DNA of 64,000 nt from DYJE01 sp041660385 (GTDB lineage Bacteria; Desulfobacterota; Desulfobacteria; Desulfobacterales; Desulfolunaceae): assembly GCA_041660385.1 (NCBI GenBank), contig JBAZWJ010000003.1, positions 1 through 64,000 on the forward strand, written 5' to 3'. The translations under genes and the position numbers were made by a program. Shown here in pieces: positions 8,552 to 17,086 of this stretch (position 1 is its first letter; each line of letters opens with the position of its first letter). Below the pieces are notes generated by a model that was not told the origin of the DNA, did not search any database, and saw only the letters and a program-made list of their open reading frames with translations.

Positions 8552-10711
8552 ATGAAAAGAGCCATTCTGCGCTTCAAACTGGAAATAATGACCGGGATCT
8601 TCCTGATCCTGATAACTCTTGTTCCATACTGGCAAATCACAAATCACGAATTCCTCAATATCGACGATGAAATATTTGTAACAGATAACTATTATGTAAA
8701 ACAAGGATTCAGCTATGAAGGTATCAAATGGGCCTTTGGTTTTACGGATATAACTTATTGGAAACCGTTAACCTGGTTATCTCACATGGCGGATTGCCAG
8801 ATTTATGGTCTCAATCCGGGTCACCACCTTCTCACCAATCTCATCTTCCACATTGGAAGTTGTCTGTTGCTTTTTACTTGGTTGCGTACAGTAACCGGAT
8901 CGTTATGGAAAAGCGGATTTGTCGCAGCACTATTTGCTTTACACCCGTTAAATGTGGAATCTGTGGCATGGATATCGGAACGTAAAAATGTCTTAAGTAC
9001 ATTTTTCTGGTTTCTTACCCTCCTCCTGTATACGTTCTATACTCGAAAACCCTCTATTCGACGTTACCTAATAACCTTGGTATCCTATGCTCTCGGCCTA
9101 ATGGCAAAACCCATGATCGTCACCCTTCCATTTGTGCTTCTCCTTCTCGATCATTGGCCTTTAGGGCGGATTACAGGAGGCTGGAAACAAATCCCTGAGC
9201 TCATCAAGGAAAAAATCCCATTTTTTTTATTAACCGTGGCATCTCTTTGTATAACCCTTACGAATCTTGGAGGTACTAACGTATCTCAGGAACATGTTCC
9301 GGTTCATGCCCGAATCATTGAGGCCGCTATATCCTACTTCAATTATTTGGAAAAACTAATACTACCAATCAACCTTTCCATATTCTATCCGCCTCATTTT
9401 GATGATGTATCACCATGGAAATCATCAATGGCTTTCATTGGGTTGACGCTCTTTTCAGTGTTGGCAATCAAGCTGTTTCGCAAAAAACCCTATATATTCA
9501 CCGGCTGGTTTTGGTTTGCGGGTACATTTCTTCCGGCTATCGGTCTTATCCGGAACGGACTCTGGCCAGATTTGGCTGATCGGTTCACGTACATCCCATT
9601 TATAGGGATTTTTCTTATTATTGCTTTCGGCATCCCGGAACTTGTAAACAGATTAAAATATCATAAAGTATTCCTTGTAGTTGCTGCTTCGACTCTTGTA
9701 TCAATATGTTTTATTCTAACCTGTGTTCAGGCTGCATATTGGAAAGACAGCACAACCCTTTTCAGCCACGCAATCAACGTGACCACTGATAATTACGTAG
9801 CCCATAACAACCTGGGTGTTGCGCTGGAAGAACAGGGCCAGCATGCCGAAGCCAAAGGCCATTTTCTAACGGCTCTTGAAATAAGGCCATTCTACGCTGA
9901 GGCCCACAATAATTTAGGAAATATCCTGTCACGTGAAGGAGACCTTTCAGGTGCAGAACATCACTTTTCTGCGGCTTTGACCATATACTCGAAATTTTCC
10001 AAGGCCCATAACAATATCGGGAATATTTTACTTCAACAAAATAAAATTGGCCCTGCCATAAGCCACTATGAGCAGGCAATAAAAATCGATCCTTATTATG
10101 CAAAAGCCCATGTCAACTTCGGTTCAGCCTTGATTCAGCAACAAAGAATAGATGAAGGAATTGAACAATACAAAATCGCTATAGAAATAAGCCCTGACTT
10201 TTGGGAAGCGCACTGCAATCTCGCAAGCACTCTGGTCACAAATGAACAATCGGACGAAGCCATCATTCATGCCCAAAAAGCATTGGCACTTAAGCCGGAC
10301 CAGCCGGAAATATTATTTACACTTGGTCTTGCATTCTTAAAAAAAAATAAATTAAACGAATCGGAATTATATTTTAAAAAATCAGCCAATCTCAAACCAG
10401 AATCACCCCAGACGCTTCTTTATCTCGCAAAAGTATATTCGTTGAAACAAGACTACGACAAGGCTGTTTCTATCTATAACCCCATGATAAAAAAATGGCC
10501 GGATTTAAAAAATGTATACTATAATCTGGCCTGTGTTTATTCAAAACTCGGAGATATAAACAATTCAATAAAATGGCTGACCATTTCCATCGAAAAGGGC
10601 TATGACAACTGGGAGCTCATCAAAACGGATCCTGACTTGAACAGTATCCGCCGTTCCACCGAATACAAAAAAATTCTAAAAAAACAACCAAAAATAAATG
10701 GCGGGTTTTAG
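8552..10711 (+). CDS. TMTC-like polytopic membrane protein with C-terminal TPRs
   Basis: The protein has 719 residues. Residues 1 to about 410 form many membrane segments with an acidic first loop (LNIDDEIFVTDN), LSHMADCQIYGLNPGHH, HPLNVESVAWISERKNV and ADRFTYIPFIGIF. The rest is a run of about eight TPR motifs (AHNNLGVALEEQGQHAEA and relatives). This resembles the GT-C-fold O-mannosyltransferases of the TMTC type, in which an acidic pair in the first loop acts in catalysis. The ATG at 8552 follows AAGGA; the frame extends upstream to 8381 but that part overlaps the divergent gene. Two paralogues lie at 23231-25207 and 25811-27694. A terminator hairpin overlaps its end. Confidence 0.78.
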   Translation: MKRAILRFKLEIMTGIFLILITLVPYWQITNHEFLNIDDEIFVTDNYYVKQGFSYEGIKWAFGFTDITYWKPLTWLSHMADCQIYGLNPGHHLLTNLIFHIGSCLLLFTWLRTVTGSLWKSGFVAALFALHPLNVESVAWISERKNVLSTFFWFLTLLLYTFYTRKPSIRRYLITLVSYALGLMAKPMIVTLPFVLLLLDHWPLGRITGGWKQIPELIKEKIPFFLLTVASLCITLTNLGGTNVSQEHVPVHARIIEAAISYFNYLEKLILPINLSIFYPPHFDDVSPWKSSMAFIGLTLFSVLAIKLFRKKPYIFTGWFWFAGTFLPAIGLIRNGLWPDLADRFTYIPFIGIFLIIAFGIPELVNRLKYHKVFLVVAASTLVSICFILTCVQAAYWKDSTTLFSHAINVTTDNYVAHNNLGVALEEQGQHAEAKGHFLTALEIRPFYAEAHNNLGNILSREGDLSGAEHHFSAALTIYSKFSKAHNNIGNILLQQNKIGPAISHYEQAIKIDPYYAKAHVNFGSALIQQQRIDEGIEQYKIAIEISPDFWEAHCNLASTLVTNEQSDEAIIHAQKALALKPDQPEILFTLGLAFLKKNKLNESELYFKKSANLKPESPQTLLYLAKVYSLKQDYDKAVSIYNPMIKKWPDLKNVYYNLACVYSKLGDINNSIKWLTISIEKGYDNWELIKTDPDLNSIRRSTEYKKILKKQPKINGGF

Positions 10712-10729
10712 ATTCCCGCCTTATTTATT
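10700..10729 (+). terminator. Rho-independent terminator of the TPR gene
   Basis: The stem GGCGGG / CCCGCC (10700-10705, 10715-10720) is followed by TTATTTATT. The hairpin starts inside the last codons of the upstream gene. Confidence 0.65.
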
Positions 10730-10747
10730 ATATTGTCCTGCCCACAC

Positions 10748-10787
10748 ACCACAGTCGCATAGCCAGTGGTTTAATGCGATTAATTAA
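10748..10787 (+). repeat. Direct repeat copy 2 (partner at 61..98)
   Basis: It contains GCATAGC, CA, GTGGTTTAATG, CGATTAATTAA, matching the copy at 61-98 except for two substitutions and a missing G. It lies between the TPR-gene terminator and the convergent cooC end. Confidence 0.5.
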
Positions 10788-10791
10788 TGAA

Positions 10792-11550
10792 CTATAATGG
10801 CATGATCTTATCCATCATAGCATTGATGGCGGTAACGGATGCGCTCTCGTCCGGGAGATCCATCAGCGAACGTTTTTCCATGTCGTAATCCAAAAGCATG
10901 GGATCATCGGGAATGATACCGATAATGGGGACGCCTATCTCGTTGGCTTCGGCCATGAACGCATCGTTGAGTTTTGCAGGGGCACGGGTGACGATGATGC
11001 CTTTGTCATGAATATCCAGTTTGAGTCCTCCGAGCATGTCGTGAATTCGTTTGAGGGCGCGAAGGCCACGAAGAGAATAATCGGTAACCATCAGAAGCAT
11101 GTCCACGCGTCCGCTGGTGCGCCTGCTCAGATGCTCCATACCGGCTTCGTTGTCCACCACAAGGTAGGAGTAGCTTTTGGAAAGCTGCTCTGAAAAACGA
11201 TTGAGGATGTTGTTGACCATGCAATAGCATCCTGTACCTTCCTGACGGCCCATCACTAGAAGATCAAATTCCTTCCGTTCGATGAGAACCTGATTCATCA
11301 GCATTTCAAGATAATTGATTTTGTCCATTGCTGGAGGAAGGGCCTGTGGGTCTCTCATGAAATCTTCACGTATATCCCCCACGGTTTTTGTGACGTCAAT
11401 GCCCATGGTTTCGCCGAGGTTGGAGTTCGGGTCCGCGTCAATCGCCAGAATGGGGCCGTGGGGTGAATTTGCCAGATACCGTGTGACAAGACAGGCTGTG
11501 GTTGTTTTTCCGGTGCCGCCTTTTCCGGCAACGGCGATGACTTTGCCCAT
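10792..11550 (-). CDS. cooC: CooC-type nickel-insertion/accessory ATPase
   Basis: The 252-residue P-loop ATPase of the MinD/SIMIBI class has the deviant Walker A motif GKGGTGKTT at residues 9-17, the AIDADPN switch near residue 37 and the metal-binding CxC motif GCYC (Cys108, Cys110) characteristic of CooC/AcsF. CooC dimers bind nickel and help mature the C-cluster of carbon monoxide dehydrogenase, or the A-cluster of acetyl-CoA synthase in the AcsF form. The gene sits downstream of a RACo-like corrinoid activator on the same strand, separated by 270 nt of repeat sequence, which supports a Wood-Ljungdahl or methyl-corrinoid context. A GGGAG ribosome binding site lies about 10 nt before the ATG. 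Confidence 0.88.
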   Translation of the reverse strand: MGKVIAVAGKGGTGKTTTACLVTRYLANSPHGPILAIDADPNSNLGETMGIDVTKTVGDIREDFMRDPQALPPAMDKINYLEMLMNQVLIERKEFDLLVMGRQEGTGCYCMVNNILNRFSEQLSKSYSYLVVDNEAGMEHLSRRTSGRVDMLLMVTDYSLRGLRALKRIHDMLGGLKLDIHDKGIIVTRAPAKLNDAFMAEANEIGVPIIGIIPDDPMLLDYDMEKRSLMDLPDESASVTAINAMMDKIMPL

Positions 11551-11619
11551 AATTACGTTTCTCCCTGATTATTAATCGGTTTAGCTGTAGCTTGTTTAAT
11601 ATCAAAGCCGGTTTCTGCC

Positions 11620-11822
11620 GTAGGTGAGGGTTCCAAACCCGCCTGAATGCACAATACCAGCTAATAATTTGTGTTGGTTGTCACTATATGGGCAGGTTTG
11701 GAACATGCCCCTACAAACAGCGATATTATCAACCCGGCGACAAAATACAGCCGCGTTTATCGCAGGTACGTGATGGGTTCCGCTTTGGCTCCACCCATCG
11801 TAGGGGCACGGCGCGCCCCATC
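11620..11822. repeat. Two dispersed palindromic repeat elements
   Basis: From 11620 to 11714 a paired element reads GTAGG, GGGTTCCAAACCCGCC, about 45 bases of spacer, then GGCAGGTTTGGAACATGCCCC and CTAC, so two hairpins face each other. From 11772 to 11820 a second type reads GATGGGTTCCGCTTTGG, CCACCCATC and runs into GTAGGGGCACGGCGCGCCCC. The same two types recur together at 25567-25697. They fill the space between cooC and the RACo-like gene. Confidence 0.7.
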
Positions 11823-13784
11823 ACAACCCCAATTTCTGATTCCGTGCTTCCCTTCTTGCATCCATGCGGGATTTGAGTCGGGGAAACAGATTCAGATCCG
11901 TATGAGGCAGGAAAAGGGCCGCGATGTAATGATCCATATACGACGGTGTTTCAGACAGTTCGAAGTTTGTCATGGTCTTGGTCACTTCGCCCACATCGTT
12001 TCTCAGCCGGTTGGTCAGGGAACTCATTTTAGCTCCCATCAGTGAGCCGTTGCCGATAAACGTCACCTTTTCCGCATCGATTTCCGGAAGGAATCCGATG
12101 GTCATGGATTTTTCAAGGTCGATGTAGCTCCCGAAACCACCAGCCAGAATGACATGCTCGATATCCTGGATGGTAAGCCCCACCTCCTCAAGAAGTGTTT
12201 GACATCCGCTGTAAACAGCGCCTTTGGCCCGAATCAGGTTATCAATGTCCGGTTCGGTAGAACCACATCCCGGTCAATCTGGGTTTCATCGGCCCAGGAG
12301 ACAACATATTCCCAGATATCGTCTGTTTTCCTTATACGCGGCGTATCGAGATCCCGGTTGAATTTTCCTCGGCTGTCAATGACCCCTAATTCAAACATAC
12401 TTGCCACCATGGTGATGAGGCCCGATCCGCAGATCCCCTTGGGGCGCACACTTCCTATGGTAATGATCATGGGTTCAAACGTCACAGGATCAATGGAAAA
12501 ATCTTCTATGGCTCCTTTCGAGGCCCTCATGCCCATCTTGATGCCACCACCTTCGAAAGCCGGTCCTGCCGAACAGGCCGTGCAGGCCAGCCAATCCTTG
12601 TTTCCAATGACGATTTCCGCATTTGTTCCAATATCGATAAAAAGGGTAAGTTTTTCGCTTCTGTACATGCCCGAACCCATAACGCCGGAAACAATATCGC
12701 CTCCCACGTAGCTTGAAATCTGGGGAAAGACCAGGGCGATGACATGGGGTGACAGGTTGAGTCCGAGACTTTGTGCACTCAAAGGCGGATAAAGTGTGGA
12801 CGCCGGGACGTAAGGAGCCCTTCGGATGTATCTTGGATTCACGCCAAGAAAAAGCTGGGTCATGGTCGTGTTCCCGGCAATGGTAATGGAGTTGATGTCT
12901 TCCGGATCAACTTTGGACCGCTTGTCTAGTTTGTCAAGAACCTTGTTAATGGTATCCACCACCACCAGCCTCAATCGTTCAAGCCCCCCCTCTTTTTCAG
13001 CGTACATGATTCGACTGATCACATCTTCACCGTAGCTGATCTGACCGTTGAATTCCCCATACTGAGCCACAGCCTCACCGGTGATCAGGTTGACAAGCTG
13101 CGCATAAACGGTTGTTGTTCCGATATCAAGGGCAATGGCGTAATTCCTGTCCGTTGTGTCTCCTGCCTGAACATTGATGATCCGTGATTTGCTGTCATCA
13201 CGTACTGGGCGTTCGATGACCGCTGTGATTTTGAAATTCTTCTCCCTCATCACATCCGGTATTTTCCGAATCACCGGAAGGGTAAGCTGGAGTTTTTTTT
13301 CGTTTTTATTAAGTTTGAGATGATTGACCAGACGGGTCACATCCGAAATATTATCTGCCGCCGTAGGAGGATCAAGTTCCATATAAATTTTTTCAATGGG
13401 TGGCACAAAAAGCCCCTGTTCTCGCAATTCATTGAAATCCATTTCCTTGATACGAGCTGTTTTTCTTGGGCTTCCCACAATGTTCAACGCATTGGCATCT
13501 ACCACGGATTCAGTGGGAATCCTCACAACAAGATCAGCATCCACTTTTGACAGGCAGGCCAGTCTGTATCCTTTTTCCAGATCTTCTTTCGAAAGCATGG
13601 CGGAAACTTCACCTTTGACATCTCCGCTTTCGATAATAACACGGCACTTTCCGCAGACACCTTCGCCACCGCAGGACGCGTTCACATGAACGCCTGCGTC
13701 CATGGCTGCTCTGATAATGGTTTCTCCGGAATCTATTTCAACGACTGTGTTATGGGGAAGAAACGTGACTTTATGTTTACTCAT
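11821..13784 (-). pseudogene. RACo-like corrinoid-activation protein, one frameshift
   Basis: The N-terminus (start ATG 13784 with AAGGAG six bases before it) is a plant-type [2Fe-2S] ferredoxin domain with Cys38, Cys44, Cys47 and Cys77. A linker domain and an ASKHA ATPase domain follow (AIALDIGTTTVYAQLV, ITIAGNTTMTQLF, FIDIGTNAEIV). The frame ends early at 12234, but the missing C-terminus continues in another frame from about 12262 to 11821, beginning EPDIDNLIRAKGA and including ILAGGFGSYID. A single missing base near 12256-12262 explains the break. Intact relatives are about 600-650 residues and use ATP and a reduced cluster to reactivate Co(II) corrinoid proteins. Whether the break is real or an assembly error cannot be told. 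Confidence 0.8.
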
Positions 13785-14388
13785 GATATCTCCTTGCGAT
13801 TGGATCATGGAAATGTCGAACCACGGATGGTCATAATCAGGAGACTCATTTCAAAACCCTGTTCATGACTAAAAAAACAAACACCCTGCTATTACGAATT
13901 CAACCAAGTGCGAATACTAAAATGATATGCTTTCTTTATCAAGAAAAAACCTGCGTATGCTTGTTATCGATTGGGGTTTATGTTAATTTAATATACATAT
14001 CACATCGAACGGTGTTGCTGTAACTATCCGAACAATCAGATCCAATATAAAAATATCGTCAATGTGGACGAATCCATGAGTTCACACCCGTCCATAAAGG
14101 ACCAGCTCGGCCACAACCCTCTTCCGGCTCATGTCAACAGCCACCGGAACCATGCGGTTTTTTGTGGCAACGGTATTCAGCACTCAGAGTAATGAGCTTC
14201 TCAAACGAACCAGAACCTGGGTATATCGCAGTTACTACGCCCACAGGTTTCTTACGATTATTTCCCACTTGAGCTCCAAGCATAGATCGACGCCATTGAA
14301 AAGAGACAAGACAAACCCGTGAAAACCATCGTAGCCGCGTACGGAATTAGTATGTTATTCAATAATTTTAAACAGGCAGGATATACAA
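13785..14388. other. Intergenic stretch, no supported gene
   Basis: About 600 nt separate the RACo-like gene from the divergent MASE3 gene. A 63-codon open frame (14131-14322) has no ribosome binding site or recognisable motif. A short frame around 14077-14150 reads IKDQLGHN, faintly like the C-terminal box of tyrosine recombinases, but nothing else of that family is visible. The stretch upstream of 14389 (AGGATATACAA) is the ribosome binding site of the next gene. Confidence 0.5.
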
Positions 14389-15441
14389 ATGGAAGATGAC
14401 ACCACAAAAAAAATTGAGTCAATAACCAATCTATCTGTTTTATTTATTGTATTACTCTGTTTGTATTTTACAACGTTTGTGAACTACCTTCTGTTTCATG
14501 CAATAGCAGAAGGCTTCAGTATCGTTGTTGCCGCATCCATCTTTATAATCACCTGGAACTCGAAGAAATATATCCACAACTCTTATCTTTTGTTTATAGG
14601 GATAGCATACTTATTCATTGCTTTGTTAGATATGCTGCACACCTTGTCTTATAAAGGGATGCCCATATTCACCGACTATGATTATTACGCGAATCAGTTG
14701 TGGATTGGCGCACGCTATATGGAAAGCATAACACTTCTTCTGGCCTTCATGTTTCTTCGAAGAAGCAAAATGCCCGATGCAAATAGAGTATTCGCCATAT
14801 ACACTGTGATTTCATGCCTAATTGTTGCAAGCATATTTTACTGGAAGATATTCCCGGAATGTTTTATCGAAGGCAAAGGACTGACACCTTTTAAAAAAAA
14901 CAGCGAATATATAATCTGCCTGATTTTGCTGGTTTCTATCTTTCTTTTGGTAAAAAACAAAGAAAGATTCGAAAGAAAAATTTACCTGCTGATTTTTGGA
15001 TCCGTTGTCTGCACAATAATATCCGAACTATCATTCACTTTCTACATCGATAATTATGGTTTTTCCAATCTTGTCGGACATTATTTCAAAATTTTTTCGT
15101 TTTTACTAGTGTATGAGGCCCTATTAAAAACAGGAATTGAAAAACCATTAGAGCTGATATTCATTGATCTCGACAACACCAATAAAAAACTTTATCAGGA
15201 GATTGAGCTCAGAATAAAAATACAGGATGAAAAAGAACAGCTGATTGATAATTTAAAGCATGCTCTGGAAGAAATTAAAACCTTGAAAGGCATTTTACCC
15301 CTGTGCTCATTCTGTAAAAAAATCCGTGACGATCAAGGAAACTGGGAGCAAGTGGATGTTTATATCTATAAACACTCACAGGCGGATATAAGTCACAGTA
15401 TCTGCCCTGAGTGTATGGTAAAACACTATCCTGATGAATGA
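14389..15441 (+). CDS. MASE3 membrane sensor with Cys-rich CKKIRDD tail
   Basis: The 350-residue protein has seven or eight membrane helices in its first 250 residues with the MASE3 motifs FIALLDMLHTLSYKGM and NQLWIGARYMESI. A coiled coil follows (about residues 260-300), then a C-terminal tail starting LPLCSFCKKIRDDQGNWEQV and ending ICPECMVKHYPDE. The tail places Cys306, Cys309, Cys339 and Cys342 as a possible metal site. This tail is common at the end of PAS and response-regulator proteins of delta-proteobacteria and related groups, but here there is no kinase, GGDEF or other output domain, so the signalling output is unknown. It is followed, after a new promoter, by a two-component system, and may act in the same pathway. 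Confidence 0.75.
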   Translation: MEDDTTKKIESITNLSVLFIVLLCLYFTTFVNYLLFHAIAEGFSIVVAASIFIITWNSKKYIHNSYLLFIGIAYLFIALLDMLHTLSYKGMPIFTDYDYYANQLWIGARYMESITLLLAFMFLRRSKMPDANRVFAIYTVISCLIVASIFYWKIFPECFIEGKGLTPFKKNSEYIICLILLVSIFLLVKNKERFERKIYLLIFGSVVCTIISELSFTFYIDNYGFSNLVGHYFKIFSFLLVYEALLKTGIEKPLELIFIDLDNTNKKLYQEIELRIKIQDEKEQLIDNLKHALEEIKTLKGILPLCSFCKKIRDDQGNWEQVDVYIYKHSQADISHSICPECMVKHYPDE

Positions 15442-15508
15442 TACTGGTATTCACAAAACCTCTTATATCATTAATTTAAAAGCATAAATATCAGCAATGA
15501 AGATACGC

Positions 15509-15537
15509 TTGACAAATAACGGGCCCTATCCTATAAG
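15509..15537 (+). promoter_or_regulatory. Sigma-70 promoter for the histidine kinase operon
   Basis: TTGACA (15509-15514) and TATAAG (15532-15537) are separated by exactly 17 bases, giving a near-consensus promoter 80 nt ahead of the kinase start. Confidence 0.75.
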
Positions 15538-15616
15538 TCCTGACCATGAAAACTGTATATTTTTTATACATCTATTATTTATATATTTTACCGTAAATTC
15601 CGATTGGTGATGCTCC

Positions 15617-17065
15617 ATGATTACAACTCAGACTGCATTTCCATGGGGAACCTTCTTAATACGGGTTGTCGTCCCTACGTTTCTGACCTTCATTCTCTTT
15701 CTGGCTTCATTCTTTTTTGTGACCATTCCATCTGTCAGAGATAACAGCATGGATAGAAAACGCGAAATGATTCAGGAACTGACCATGTCTGCGTGGAACA
15801 TTCTTGCCAAGCTCCATAACGATGAAAAAAAAGGGCTTCTGACCCGTGATCAGGCTGAATTTCAGGCCATTGAGCAGATCAGAAACCTTCATTACGGTCA
15901 GGAAATGAAAGACTATTTCTGGATTAACGATATGAGCCCACGCATGATCATCCATCCCTACCGCACTGATCTGAATGGGAAAGACCTTTCAGAATACAAA
16001 GACCCGGACGGGAAAAAAGTATTTATGGAGATTGTGAAGGTTGTGGCGGATCAGGGGTCGGGTTTCGTTCAATACAAATGGCAGGCCAATGACCGACCGT
16101 CATTGATTGTTCCAAAGATTTCCTATGTTAAAGGTTTTTCACCCTGGGGATGGGTTATCGGCACAGGAATCTATATTGACGACGTCAATGCGGAAATCAA
16201 TCTGCATATCGAGAGAATTGCAGCTGTTTCGGTTGTGATATGCATGCTCAATATTATTATCTTTTCCTACATCATAAGGGTAAGTTATCTTACCCATAAA
16301 AATCAGCGATCCGCAGAGATGGAGCTAAAAAAAACAAAGTCAACCCTTGCCCTTTCTGAAAAAATGGCGTCCCTGGGAAGACTGTCCGCCATGGTGGCCC
16401 ATGAAATCAACAACCCGTTGTCCGGGATACTCTCGTATGCAAAACTTTCGACCCGTTATCTGGATAAACCGGAAGTCAGACAACCGGATCTGGATTCAAT
16501 CCGCAACAATCTTTCTATCATTGCCGGTGAGACAAAACGATGCGGTGAAATCGTTAAGAATCTTCTTTTATTCGCCAGACAGTCCCTCGGAAACATTGAG
16601 ACGGTTCATCTGAACGATATCGTCACACTGAGTGCCAAGATCATCGGACATAGTGCTAGAATGAAGGAAATAGAACTTAAAACACAGCTTGCTCCAGGCG
16701 ATGACCTTGTCCGCTGTGATCCGGGTGCCATACAGCAGATTCTTGTTTCACTTATCGTGAATTCCCTGGAATCATCCTCTCAGGGCGGGCGTATTATAGT
16801 GAGGACAAACTGCATGGATCAAAAAAATGTGCAGTTCAAAGTCATTGATTACGGTCATGGGATTGACGAAAAGAATCTTCCGTTCATTTTTGATCCCTTC
16901 TTTTCAACGAAAGATTCAAGCACAAGCCTGGGTCTCGGGCTTTCAGCAGTGTATGGCATTGTTCAGCAGCATTCAGGTTCCATTGATGTCAAATCAAAAC
17001 CAGGACGAGGCACACGGTTCACAGTCACTCTGCCCAGAGAATACAACGAACAACATGAGAAATAA
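15617..17065 (+). CDS. Cache-domain sensor histidine kinase (NtrB-like)
   Basis: This 482-residue kinase has a membrane helix at residues 13-36, an extracytoplasmic single Cache domain (about 45-195, including YFWINDMSPRMIIHPY and GWVIGTGIYIDDV), and a second helix at about 202-222. The cytoplasmic part has the H-box AHEINNPLSGI with the phosphorylated His262, an N-box with VNSLESS, the G1 box DYGHGIDEKNL, an F-box FDPFFSTK and the G2 box GLGLSAVYGIV. Such single-Cache kinases sense small organic acids or similar ligands outside the membrane. The partner regulator starts 22 nt downstream, and archaemetzincin follows closely, so the three genes are probably co-transcribed from the promoter at 15509. 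Confidence 0.9.
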   Translation: MITTQTAFPWGTFLIRVVVPTFLTFILFLASFFFVTIPSVRDNSMDRKREMIQELTMSAWNILAKLHNDEKKGLLTRDQAEFQAIEQIRNLHYGQEMKDYFWINDMSPRMIIHPYRTDLNGKDLSEYKDPDGKKVFMEIVKVVADQGSGFVQYKWQANDRPSLIVPKISYVKGFSPWGWVIGTGIYIDDVNAEINLHIERIAAVSVVICMLNIIIFSYIIRVSYLTHKNQRSAEMELKKTKSTLALSEKMASLGRLSAMVAHEINNPLSGILSYAKLSTRYLDKPEVRQPDLDSIRNNLSIIAGETKRCGEIVKNLLLFARQSLGNIETVHLNDIVTLSAKIIGHSARMKEIELKTQLAPGDDLVRCDPGAIQQILVSLIVNSLESSSQGGRIIVRTNCMDQKNVQFKVIDYGHGIDEKNLPFIFDPFFSTKDSSTSLGLGLSAVYGIVQQHSGSIDVKSKPGRGTRFTVTLPREYNEQHEK

Positions 17066-17086
17066 AACAGGGGGTTACGGGGGAGA

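Noticed and set aside
14077..14330. Decayed tyrosine recombinase hinted by IKDQLGHN
   Set aside because: Only one short motif matches, with no catalytic boxes and no supporting frame.
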